Assembly: GCA_019636845.1 (NCBI GenBank)
Contig: JAHBWV010000001.1
Location: forward strand, 2,418,001 to 2,482,000
Length of the DNA: 64,000 nt
Reading direction: 5' to 3'
From: Phycisphaeraceae bacterium
GTDB lineage: Bacteria; Planctomycetota; Phycisphaerae; Phycisphaerales; UBA1924
Positions 43,268 through 51,481 of the stretch are shown one piece after another. The position numbers were made by a program, and so were the translations under genes. Position 1 is the stretch's first letter. Each line of letters opens with the position of its first letter. The notes beneath the pieces were generated by a model. The model searched no databases, had not been told where the DNA came from, and saw only the letters and a program-made list of their open reading frames with translations.

Positions 43268-43947
43268 CTCCACTTCGCAAACGGGTCAAGATCGTCGCGC
43301 AGCCCACCCGCGCGGGTGTCGAGCGTGTCGCTGCGACGAGGATCGCCGGTAGTTGCGCCTGCGAGCGCGGCGACACCTGTCCAGGGATTCACTCTTACTT
43401 CGCTGGAGCGACCATCGCGACCTCGCACGAGTATGGGGCCGGAAACAACTGCGCTGCCATCGGGGAGAAAGACCGCAAGCGTGCGCTCACGTGGCTCGGA
43501 GACTTCAGAGCGTGAATCGGATGCGGGTGATCCCATGCCGCCGAGACTTCTCGCCGGCTCTGCTGCGGGAGTGCGGCCGGCGATGGTGATGCCCTGTGGC
43601 AGGTTCACCCTCTTGGTCGCGCGCGTGAAGGCGTGCTCCATGCCGGGATTGGTGTTTGCGGTTTGCGAAGCCGTATCGGTGACGGTGCGGCTGTCAACAC
43701 CGGTGCGACCATCATCGCCGACGATTGCGATGACCGTGACGGGCAGACCGGATTCTCTGGCAGTGGCCTGAGCATCGCTCAGCGCGGACTGGATCCGAGC
43801 AGCGGCTCCATCGACCTCGGCTCCGCGGAGATGGCTCGTCATGGGCACGGCCACAAGTGCGGCGAGCATCCCCACAATCGCGATCGCGATCAACACCTCG
43901 ACCATTGAGAAGCACTTGTTTCGTGAGAGCGTTCGGCTGGTGGCCAT
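43264..43947 (-). CDS. gspH: T2SS minor pseudopilin GspH-like
   Basis: The protein has 227 residues from ATG 43947. Its signal, SRNKC|FSMVEVLIAIAIVGMLAAL, has Glu at +5 and Cys at -1 instead of Gly. It then has VPMTSHLRGAEVDGAAARIQSALSDAQATARESG, a GspH/FimT-like helix and loop, and a Ser/Thr/Gly-rich globular part with the ending VNPWTGVAALAG. It is longer than usual GspH (160-190). It follows gspG by 154 bases and overlaps gspI by four bases. Confidence 0.78.
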   Translation of the reverse strand: MATSRTLSRNKCFSMVEVLIAIAIVGMLAALVAVPMTSHLRGAEVDGAAARIQSALSDAQATARESGLPVTVIAIVGDDGRTGVDSRTVTDTASQTANTNPGMEHAFTRATKRVNLPQGITIAGRTPAAEPARSLGGMGSPASDSRSEVSEPRERTLAVFLPDGSAVVSGPILVRGRDGRSSEVRVNPWTGVAALAGATTGDPRRSDTLDTRAGGLRDDLDPFAKWR

Positions 43948-44101
43948 GATCGTCACCCCGAGATGTGCGGACACGGTCGTCCGCACCACGAGTTCGCTCC
44001 GCGACAATTGAAACGACCGCTCCTTGCGATCCGGGCACTCGCCCACACACTTCTCCAACGGTCCATGACACCCAACCCCTTGGTTGAGCGGCATGGATCA
44101 A

Positions 44102-44626
44102 TCAGTTGCCACCCGGCGGGGGCGGGGGCAGTCCCATGCCTGAGCCGCCCTCAGCGTCGGCGTCTTCGGCTGCAAAGGCGTTGATGTCATCGTCCGTCCC
44201 GTCCTGCTTGTCCGGTCCGTATGACCACAAGTCGTATTCGCCATCGCGATTCTGGCTCTCGGCCCGATAACCCCACGGGGAGCCCCAGGGGTCGGTGGGC
44301 ACGGGAGATTCGAGGTACTTGGTCCAGCGGGCCTGATCCTCTTCAGACTGCAGGAGGGACTTGTTCCAGAGGACCGCCAACCCTTCGTCTTCGGATGGGA
44401 ATCGACCAAAGTCGACGTAGAACGCCTTGACGCCGCCCTTGATGAGACGGATCTGGGTCTCGGCAATGCCCTTCTTGGCCTTGGCGCTCTGGCCGATGAG
44501 GGCGAAACCGACGAGCCCTGAAAGGGCGAGGATAATCGCGATCACGATCATCACTTCGATGATGGTGAACCCGCGGCGAGCACGACGGCGCGGCACCCTT
44601 GCTCTGGACTCCACTTCCTGGGTCAT
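44102..44626 (-). CDS. gspG: T2SS major pseudopilin GspG
   Basis: The protein has 174 residues with a canonical prepilin signal, RRARRG|FTIIEVMIVIAIILAL, Gly -1, Phe +1, Glu +5. It shows the GspG hallmark of a Ca-binding C-terminal loop: VPTDPWGSPWGYRAE and DGEYDLWSYGPDKQDGTDDDIN. It polymerises into the pseudopilus that pushes substrate through the secretin. A 25-residue Gly/Pro-rich extension follows the usual end. GGA lies upstream of ATG 44626, and a 216-base gap separates it from gspE. Confidence 0.95.
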   Translation of the reverse strand: MTQEVESRARVPRRRARRGFTIIEVMIVIAIILALSGLVGFALIGQSAKAKKGIAETQIRLIKGGVKAFYVDFGRFPSEDEGLAVLWNKSLLQSEEDQARWTKYLESPVPTDPWGSPWGYRAESQNRDGEYDLWSYGPDKQDGTDDDINAFAAEDADAEGGSGMGLPPPPPGGN

Positions 44627-44842
44627 GGCTCAAAGATCCTTTCTGAGCGGTTTCTGCCGGGTATCTCAGTCGGCAGATTCGGCGTTCGGACCGGAATCGG
44701 CCCGGCATCAACTCAACATCCTGAAGCGAAGGTGGTGTTCAGGAGCTAGTCCATACTAGCAAGTCACCCCTCGGCTGCAAAGAAGTTTATCCAAGTCGAT
44801 GAGATCGCGGAGGATGCGCGTTTCGCTTCCTGTTCGTATGTC
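44627..44842. other. Intergenic gap within the T2SS operon (gspE to gspG)
   Basis: The gap is 216 bases between the gspE stop and gspG start. AAAGGA precedes gspG. No terminator or strong promoter is visible, so readthrough is likely, with gspG possibly having an additional start site because the major pseudopilin is usually made in excess. Confidence 0.4.
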
Positions 44843-46519
44843 TCACACAACCAACGCTCCGGCAACCTCTTCCATCGTGGTCTGGCCTTGTCGGACTTTG
44901 GCGTATCCATCGTACTTGAGGAGGGAGAGTTCTCCCTCGGCCAACGCGGCAGCTGCCAACTCAGCGGCATTCACCCTTCGCATGATCATTTCGCGGGTTG
45001 CGCTGGTCAGATGGAGCATCTCATAGAGTCCGACGCGTCCCCTGAAGCCAGTGCCGCGGCAGTTCCGACATCCAACACCGCAGCGGAGGGTGGCGCCCTG
45101 TTCCTCGAAGTCTTTGGGCAGGGAGCCGGGTTCGGCGTTGAAGGGCTGTGAACACTGGGTGCAGACGCGCCGGACCAGGCGCTGGGCCATCACGCCCTCA
45201 ACGCTTGATGCGATGAGGAAGGGCTCAACCCCCATGTCGAGGAGGCGGGTTGCTGCACCGGCTGCGTCATTGGTGTGCAGCGTACTGAAGACGAGGTGCC
45301 CAGTGAGCGAGGCCTGCACAGCGGTCTCGGCGGTTTCCTTGTCTCGGATCTCGCCGATCATGACAACGTCGGGATCGTGTCGCAGGATGGAGCGAAGGCC
45401 GGAGGAGAAGTCGAGCCCGACTTTGTGGTTGACCTGGATCTGGTTGACGCCGGGAACGTGGTACTCGACCGGGTCCTCAACGGTGATGACCTTGACTTCG
45501 TCGGAGACAATGCGGTTGAGACTCGCGTAGAGCGTGGTGCTCTTGCCGCTGCCGGTCGGACCTGTGACGAGGAGGATGCCGTGGGGGCGATTGATGAGCG
45601 TGTCCCAGCTCTTGAGGACGTTCTCGGGCATGCCGAGCTGATCGAGCCCCATGAGAACCGCGGTCTTGGAGAGCACGCGGAGCACAACGCCCTCTCCGGA
45701 GAGCATGGGGATCACGCTCATGCGGAGATCGAATTCGGAAGGGGCCTGTCCCTGCGGCTTATGCCGGAAGGTGATACGCCCGTCCTGGGGCCGGCGTTTC
45801 TCGGCGATGTTGAGCGAGGCCATGATCTTGAGGCGAGAGACGATCGCCGCGCCGAACCGATGGATCGTGGGCGGGACGTTGGCACGCTGGAGCACGCCGT
45901 CGATGCGATAGCGAACGGCGAGCGACCCTTCGTACGGCTCGATATGGACGTCGGTCGCTCTCTCGCTGATCGCCTCGGCGAGCAGATCGTTGACGAGCTT
46001 GATGACAGACGCTTCCTGCGCCTGCTCGATCTCGTCCGCCTCGCCCTCGATGGATTCGATACCGAGTCCGTGGCCCGCCATCTCGTGGAGCGTGTCGCCA
46101 CCAACGCCGTAGTGAGTCCGGATGAACTGTCGGAGTTCTTCTTCATCCGCGAGAACAAGCTCGATGGGGTTGCCGGTGACGAGACGGAGCTCGTCGAGCG
46201 CGGAGAGCTCGAATGGGTCGCTGGTCGCGACGACGAGAACGCCATCGCGAAGCTCGATGGGTACAACCTGCTGTTTGAAGACGACACGGGCGGGGAGGAG
46301 TTGGATGACTTCCGGAGCGACATCCGCGCTCCCGAGATCGACGACGGGCATGGCCAGCTGCTCGCCGATGATCTCGAGCACCTCGCGCCGCCCGACCATT
46401 CCCAGCCGGATCAGGGCGCGGTCGATCCGCTCGCCCGACGATCGGTGCTCGGCCGCGGCCTGCTCGAGCTGCTCGCGCGTGATCAGTCCGCGTTCAACAA
46501 GTATGGTCGCCACACCCAT
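44843..46519 (-). CDS. gspE: T2SS assembly ATPase GspE
   Basis: The hexameric cytoplasmic ATPase that powers pseudopilus assembly has 558 residues. The N-terminal ~150 residues form a GspE_N/MshEN-type region (ILVERGLITREQLEQAAAEH then RLGMVGRREVLEIIGEQLAMP), a domain that in relatives can bind c-di-GMP. The ATPase domain has Walker A GPTGSGKSTTLYASLN, the Asp box VITVEDPVEYHVPG, Walker B IMIGEIRDKETAETA and the His box GHLVFSTLHTNDA. A zinc domain (CTQC, then CGVGCRNC) lies near the C-terminus. TACCAT ends five bases before ATG 46519, so the transcript is probably leaderless and this gene heads the operon. Confidence 0.96.
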   Translation of the reverse strand: MGVATILVERGLITREQLEQAAAEHRSSGERIDRALIRLGMVGRREVLEIIGEQLAMPVVDLGSADVAPEVIQLLPARVVFKQQVVPIELRDGVLVVATSDPFELSALDELRLVTGNPIELVLADEEELRQFIRTHYGVGGDTLHEMAGHGLGIESIEGEADEIEQAQEASVIKLVNDLLAEAISERATDVHIEPYEGSLAVRYRIDGVLQRANVPPTIHRFGAAIVSRLKIMASLNIAEKRRPQDGRITFRHKPQGQAPSEFDLRMSVIPMLSGEGVVLRVLSKTAVLMGLDQLGMPENVLKSWDTLINRPHGILLVTGPTGSGKSTTLYASLNRIVSDEVKVITVEDPVEYHVPGVNQIQVNHKVGLDFSSGLRSILRHDPDVVMIGEIRDKETAETAVQASLTGHLVFSTLHTNDAAGAATRLLDMGVEPFLIASSVEGVMAQRLVRRVCTQCSQPFNAEPGSLPKDFEEQGATLRCGVGCRNCRGTGFRGRVGLYEMLHLTSATREMIMRRVNAAELAAAALAEGELSLLKYDGYAKVRQGQTTMEEVAGALVV

Positions 46520-46538
46520 GCTGCATGGTACGTCGTGA

Positions 46539-47366
46539 TCAGACCTGCTGATCGTTCACGGCGTGGTAATCCTGCGTGCCTCCGAATGTCGCGCTGGTTC
46601 GATCGGTCTCCCAGACAGTGATCTCCCTGAGTCTGGCGTCTCGTCCGAGACGGGCGAGCTCGGTCGAGAGCAGCCGGAAGAAGACCATGGCGATGTTCTC
46701 GACTGTCGGATTGAGTCCGTTATGGTCGGAGAACTCAGGAGTATCCAGGTTCAGGTGCTTGTGGTCGAACGGCTCGACCAGCACACGCTGGGTGATCTCT
46801 TCGAGTTCGGCCAGAGTGATAGCGGCTCGTGCCGCACGCGTGCCGGTCTCGACCCGCGGCTCGATCACATAGTTATGCCCGTGTCCCGCCGGGTTGTTGC
46901 ACTTGCCGAAGAACGCCCGGTTCTCGGCGTCCGAGAGCGACGGCGAGTGAAGTCTGTGTGCGGCAGCGATCTCGAACTTCTGAGCGAGCACCACCCTGCT
47001 TCCCATAGTGACCTCTGTGTCGATGACGAGTGTCGGCGTGAGATGGAGTCGGACAGCGACAACTGGAACAGGCAGATGATTCCGCAGCAGCGTCAGGAGC
47101 TGCGGCACGCACGCCGCGGGATCGGCGTGGCGTTCGATGTGAGCCGCGAGTGCGGGCACGGCGGTGCGTCGCACGGCGTCGTCGATCGCTTTGATATTGA
47201 TCAGGTATCCTGTGGCCGGGTCGGGCGTGCCACGGCAGGAGACTGTGAGCTCGAAGGTTCTTCCCCAGGGCATGAGGGAGGGAACGCCGCCGTATCCGTT
47301 TGTGCCGCGATCGTCGGCGGCACTCGGATTGATCGCAAACCGGACTGTGCGTCGGAGCGTCACCAC
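46539..47366 (-). CDS. QueD/6-pyruvoyl-tetrahydropterin synthase family, two domains
   Basis: The protein has about 275 residues from GTG 47366 (GTG 47363 equally possible); TATCGT ends five bases before it. It contains two PTPS-like domains, whereas typical QueD has 120-150 residues. The first (residues 1-120) keeps the strands RRTVRFAINPS and GRTFELTVSCRGTPDP but lacks the zinc histidines. The second (130-270) is complete: KFEIAAAHRLHSP, the Cys-containing GKCNNPAGHGHNYVIE, the PFDHKHLN loop and the catalytic Glu in TVWETDRT. It is therefore probably 6-carboxytetrahydropterin synthase (queuosine pathway) or PTPS, with an inactive N-terminal copy. It is divergent from the glutathione peroxidase gene. 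Confidence 0.85.
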   Translation of the reverse strand: MVTLRRTVRFAINPSAADDRGTNGYGGVPSLMPWGRTFELTVSCRGTPDPATGYLINIKAIDDAVRRTAVPALAAHIERHADPAACVPQLLTLLRNHLPVPVVAVRLHLTPTLVIDTEVTMGSRVVLAQKFEIAAAHRLHSPSLSDAENRAFFGKCNNPAGHGHNYVIEPRVETGTRAARAAITLAELEEITQRVLVEPFDHKHLNLDTPEFSDHNGLNPTVENIAMVFFRLLSTELARLGRDARLREITVWETDRTSATFGGTQDYHAVNDQQV

Positions 47367-47485
47367 GCGGTACGATAGGTTGTCGGTTTGATGCGGGTTC
47401 TCTGAAGGAACGCGGCGTGCGGCCGAATCTGCTCGGCGCGTCGTTCCGAAACCGTTGGCTGGATCACCCACACCGGAGACATGCG

Positions 47486-48085
47486 ATGGCAACCCGTTCT
47501 CGGCTCGCTCTCCTGCTCGCACCGATTCTCGGGCTTCCTGTAGCCCTCGGGCTTGTCTCGCACCGATCGGCATCGCATGAGCCGGCTGGTGATGTGTCGC
47601 CTTACGTGCTTTCCTACACCATGACGAGGATCGACGGCACGGCCGAACGCCTCGACGCGTACAAGGGGAAGGTCATACTGCTTGTGAACGTGGCGAGCAA
47701 GTGCGGATTGACGCCCCAGTACGAGGCCCTTCAGTCGCTCTACGAGTCGAAGAAGGAGAAGGGCTTTGTTGTGCTGGCGTTCCCGGCCAACAACTTCATG
47801 GGCCAGGAGCCGGGCACGAACGAGGAGATCGCGGCGTTTTGTGAGAGCAAGTACAACGTGACGTTCCCCATGTTTGAGAAGGTTTCTGTCAAGGGGAAGG
47901 ACGCGTGCGAGCTGTATAAGCAACTGGCGTCACTCCCCAAGCCGCTCGGCGGCGAGCCATCCTGGAACTTCACCAAGTTCCTGATTGATCGTGAGGGGAA
48001 TGTGGTTCAGCGGTTCGAGCCACGCACGAAGCCGGACGCGAAGGAGCTTGTGAGCCGGATTGACGAGCTGCTCGCAGCCCCTTGA
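47486..48085 (+). CDS. Glutathione peroxidase-like, exported
   Basis: The protein has 199 residues from ATG 47486 (GGAG seven bases upstream). An N-terminal hydrophobic segment (LALLLAPILGLPVALGL) is a Sec-type signal, so the enzyme acts in the periplasm or envelope. The peroxidase fold has the peroxidatic Cys in NVASKCGLTP, the resolving/tetrad motif FPANNFMGQEPG (Gln, Asn), and the Trp-Asn pair WNFTKFLIDREG. It reduces hydroperoxides, more likely with thioredoxin than with glutathione, as is typical of bacterial Gpx with Cys. It lies between queD and gspF. Confidence 0.9.
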   Translation: MATRSRLALLLAPILGLPVALGLVSHRSASHEPAGDVSPYVLSYTMTRIDGTAERLDAYKGKVILLVNVASKCGLTPQYEALQSLYESKKEKGFVVLAFPANNFMGQEPGTNEEIAAFCESKYNVTFPMFEKVSVKGKDACELYKQLASLPKPLGGEPSWNFTKFLIDREGNVVQRFEPRTKPDAKELVSRIDELLAAP

Positions 48086-48167
48086 TCCGACTGATCAGGG
48101 GCGAGATCTCGCGTGGCAGCAGTCTTGCTGTCCGTGCTTGTGATGCCTGCTATTCTGTTCGCTCGGG

Positions 48168-49355
48168 ATGGCGACTTACGCGTATACAGCCCTGACTGCC
48201 TCAGGCGACCGGGTCTCCGGCCTGTTATCAGCAGCCACGGAGCAGGCCGTGCTCGCGGAGTTGGAGTCTCGTCGCCTGACCCCGGTGACGATCTCACCGG
48301 CCAAAGAACGGACGGCCAGGGGTCGTCGCGTGTCGGCTCGGAAGCTGGGCGAGTCCTATGTGCAGATCGGCGATCTGCTCCATGCGGGCGTGCCCCTGCT
48401 CCGGTCGCTGAAGCTGATCGCTGCCCGTCGGAGCCAGCCGAAGGTCGCGGATGTGTATCGCCACCTCGCCGAGACCGTGTCGGACGGGGGAGAGCTTGCG
48501 GAGGCGATGTCGCGGCGTCCTGAGATCTTTCCCCGAATCCACATTGCGATGATCCGCGCGGGCGAGAAGGGCGGATTCCTTGAGGGCGTCTTCAGCCGCC
48601 TTGGGGCGTTCGTGCTGGCACAGGCGGAACTCAGGGGTCGGATCGTCGGGTCTCTCATCTATCCCGCGTTGCTCGTGCTGTTCGGCGTGCTGATTCTCGG
48701 CGTTGTGTTTGGTGTGTTTGTGCCGATGTTCAAGCCGGTCTTTGAGCGGATGTCGCAGTTGCCGCTCTCCACTCGGCTTGTGCTCGGTGCGAGCGACCTG
48801 ATCGCGGGGTTTGGTGTCTCTCTCGTCGGGGTCGCGATCGCGATAGGGATTCTCGCGTGGAGACTCTCGAAGCGCGCTGACGTCAGACGCCGGGGCACGG
48901 AGTTCCTCACGTTCGCTCCCGTGTGCGGGCAACTGGTGCGTGCCCTCGCGGCGGCGAGATTCTGCCGCCTGCTGGGAACGATGCTGGAGAACGGCGTGCC
49001 GATGCTGCAGGCGATGGCGATCAGCAAGGAGGCGGCGGGGAATGTGCTGATGGAAGAGGCGATCGATCGTGCGATCGAGGCCGTGCGAGCGGGCGAGCAG
49101 CTGGCTCCGCCCCTGGCTTCGAGCGGCCTCTTTGCCGACGACATCGTGGAGATGATCTCAGTTGGTGAATCGGCGAACAACCTTGAGAAGGTTCTCCTGA
49201 GTGTGGCAGAGACGATCGAGAAACGGATCGACCGGCTGCTCGGGATCGTGGTGCGACTGATCGAGCCCCTGATGCTCATGGCGATTGCGGGCGTGGTTGT
49301 CGTTGTAGCTATGGGGCTCTTGCTGCCCATGACGCAACTGGGCGGGGAAGGGTGA
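48168..49355 (+). CDS. gspF: T2SS inner-membrane platform protein GspF
   Basis: The 395-residue polytopic protein has the two-fold repeat of GspF/PilC. Each half has a cytoplasmic helix bundle (YVQIGDLLHAGVPLLRSLKL and FCRLLGTMLENGVPMLQAMAI) and transmembrane helices (SLIYPALLVLFGVLILGVVF and PLMLMAIAGVVVVVAMGLLL). It completes the T2SS core but is on the opposite strand from the gspE-G-H-I-J-K-L-M-D operon, separated from gspE by queD and gpx. TATTCT, preceded by TGC (an extended -10), ends 11 bases before ATG 48168. Confidence 0.94.
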   Translation: MATYAYTALTASGDRVSGLLSAATEQAVLAELESRRLTPVTISPAKERTARGRRVSARKLGESYVQIGDLLHAGVPLLRSLKLIAARRSQPKVADVYRHLAETVSDGGELAEAMSRRPEIFPRIHIAMIRAGEKGGFLEGVFSRLGAFVLAQAELRGRIVGSLIYPALLVLFGVLILGVVFGVFVPMFKPVFERMSQLPLSTRLVLGASDLIAGFGVSLVGVAIAIGILAWRLSKRADVRRRGTEFLTFAPVCGQLVRALAAARFCRLLGTMLENGVPMLQAMAISKEAAGNVLMEEAIDRAIEAVRAGEQLAPPLASSGLFADDIVEMISVGESANNLEKVLLSVAETIEKRIDRLLGIVVRLIEPLMLMAIAGVVVVVAMGLLLPMTQLGGEG

Positions 49356-49445
49356 ACACGCGAGCGCACACGACAAGACGGGCCCCCGCGTGTGCGGAGG
49401 ACCATCTTCAAGTCGAGAGCACGCCGATGTGAAGCGACGAGGCGA

Positions 49446-51401
49446 TCAGTCGAGTTGCCACACGAGCCCGATCGCAGCGATGGATGCCCGGCGCCGAACG
49501 GGATCGAGGATCATCTCGGGCGATTCGATGAGCGCCAGTGCGGTCCTGCGCGTGAGGGGCGGAAGGTCGCGGTCGCCCGCTCCCATGCCGATGCGCCCAC
49601 GTTCGGCACTCTCGGCGATCGGGGGAATCGCGATGAGGAGGGGCCAGAACGCGCCTCCCGTGCCGAGCGCGCTGGCGACGTTCACGAGCATGGAGCGATC
49701 GGCGTTGCTCTCGGTGACGAGGTCCTCGCCGTCCCAGTAGGAGAACTGCGTGGTTGGCTTCACGTTTTTCATGAAGTCCGTGTAGAGGGGCACGGTGAGA
49801 CCGATGTCACGATCACCCTTCGGTGAGCGGGCGAGGTTGGCGAACGCCGAGCCGGCCATGCTCACCAGTGGGTATCCGGTCTTGGCGGCGCGGGCGGTGT
49901 CCACGAAGGTGATGCTGGCGAGATTGCGTCCTGCGGGGATCGCTTCGGCGAAGATCGGGTTCGACGCGATACCGGGGCCGGACTTGCCGAGTGCCTGCGC
50001 CGACGCCGCGAGGACGGCCTGGGGTGTCAAGCCCGCGACGAACCAGTTGCCTGCAACGGCGTAGGTGATCTCTAGCGGGACGGGCAGTCCGGGGAAGCGG
50101 AGGGACATGAGTTCCACTTCGCCGGAGTTCCAGATCGTGGGACGGATGTACATTCCCTTCTCTTCCTCGGCGAGGTGCTTGCCCGCCGTGGCGACGAGCT
50201 TGCGGTGAGCGTCGAGCACGCGGGCGCGGTCCTTGAGCGACGCGAAGAGGACGCCGGAGCCGAAGGAGCCGCCCCCCGTCGAATCGGACAGGTACGCGCC
50301 CCATGTGCCGCCGATCGAGTCGATGATGTCGGCGCGGAGATCAACACCGGTGTGGTTCTTGAACTCACGGAGGAAGTCGTTCACGGGCACGCCGCGTTGT
50401 GCGAGATTTTCGATCAGAGCCGACACCCCGGACAGGTCGCCCTTGGCGATGGACATCATGGTTGCGTCTGCGGGGACCATGGCAAGGTCCGCCGCGTTCA
50501 CGGTCTCCTTCGACATGTGCCACTGGCTCGCGTACTTGCCGGCGCCGTGGACGCGCGTGATGCTGGTCGTGCTTTTTGCGGTGTGCCCAGCGACAAAGTC
50601 GATGGCGATCGCTTCTGAGCCGATGATGCCGGCTTGCTCCAATCCGGTCAGGACCTCGACACCCTCGGGAGGGAAGTTCCTTCCCGCCAGTGTGCGGGCC
50701 ATGTTGATGCCGGGGGTGAGCGCCGCAAGGTGGATCGAGCCGCGCATGACGGGGTTCATGCCCTGCGGAGCGGCTGGCAACCTGTCGAAGCCGGCGTCGG
50801 GGTTGTCGACGGCACCGACAATGAGCTCGAATCGCCATCCGTCCTTCGACTCACGCGGTCCATAGGAGATGAGTCCGAAAGGCAACTGCACGTCCTGCAT
50901 GCCCTTGAAGCGCATGCTGTCGGCGGGCGCGGGCATGCCCTCCTGTTGGACCTTCTCCAGAAGCGCGGCGTGAAGGATGCCGTGCAACTGGGTTGCGTGC
51001 CCCTGGTCCTTGGCATGAACACTGAGGGTCAATCCGTAGCCGAAGAATCCGCCTAAGGCGTTGTCGGGGTTGTAGGTGATTGCGAGCCGGGCGGGCTGGG
51101 CAAGGGTGCGAAGCGCGAGTTGGATGAGCGGCTCTACCTCCGGGGGCATGTCGGGAATCTCTCCCGGGAGCTCGGCGAGGCGGGCCGGGATCATCGAGAG
51201 GGCATGCTTGACGCCGGCGTCCTTCTCATCGACCAGCCAGGAGGACATCGGCACGTGCTCGTAGAGAATGAAGGGCTGCACACCGTCCCCATCCTGGGCA
51301 AGGGCGAGCCCGGGGGAGATGGCGGCAAAGCCGAGCACTCCGGCAAGGGCCGCCGTGTCGAGCACTGACCGACGCCTGGTTCCGATGATCGAGCGACGCA
51401 T
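49446..51401 (-). CDS. Exported protein, unknown function
   Basis: The 651-residue protein has a basic N-terminus and signal peptide (RSVLDTAALAGVLGFAAISPGLALAQ, cleavage after ALA-Q). GGAGG precedes ATG 51401. The mature part alternates strands and helices with repeated forms such as GYGLTLSVHAKDQGH, RFELIVGAVDNPDAGFD and GVLFASLKDRARVLDAH. This recalls large, repeat-containing planctomycete exported proteins of the DUF3352 kind, without a firm match. There is no lipobox and no dockerin repeat. It is convergent with gspF and divergent from the family-9 glycosyltransferase gene. Its role is not predictable from sequence. Confidence 0.6.
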   Translation of the reverse strand: MRRSIIGTRRRSVLDTAALAGVLGFAAISPGLALAQDGDGVQPFILYEHVPMSSWLVDEKDAGVKHALSMIPARLAELPGEIPDMPPEVEPLIQLALRTLAQPARLAITYNPDNALGGFFGYGLTLSVHAKDQGHATQLHGILHAALLEKVQQEGMPAPADSMRFKGMQDVQLPFGLISYGPRESKDGWRFELIVGAVDNPDAGFDRLPAAPQGMNPVMRGSIHLAALTPGINMARTLAGRNFPPEGVEVLTGLEQAGIIGSEAIAIDFVAGHTAKSTTSITRVHGAGKYASQWHMSKETVNAADLAMVPADATMMSIAKGDLSGVSALIENLAQRGVPVNDFLREFKNHTGVDLRADIIDSIGGTWGAYLSDSTGGGSFGSGVLFASLKDRARVLDAHRKLVATAGKHLAEEEKGMYIRPTIWNSGEVELMSLRFPGLPVPLEITYAVAGNWFVAGLTPQAVLAASAQALGKSGPGIASNPIFAEAIPAGRNLASITFVDTARAAKTGYPLVSMAGSAFANLARSPKGDRDIGLTVPLYTDFMKNVKPTTQFSYWDGEDLVTESNADRSMLVNVASALGTGGAFWPLLIAIPPIAESAERGRIGMGAGDRDLPPLTRRTALALIESPEMILDPVRRRASIAAIGLVWQLD

Positions 51402-51481
51402 GGTTGACCTCCGGTGGAGCGGGCAGCGGCTCTGAGCAGCCGCCGATTGTGATGTGGCCCTGTTGGTTCACAGGGCTGACC

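Noticed and set aside
45275-46621. A 448-residue plus-strand frame antisense to gspE
   Set aside because: Acidic shadow; gspE motifs are complete on the minus strand.
49366-49397. An inverted repeat (CGCACACG/CGTGTGCG) between gspF and the exported protein gene as bidirectional terminator
   Set aside because: The loop is 16 bases, there is no T-tract, and it is too weak to call.
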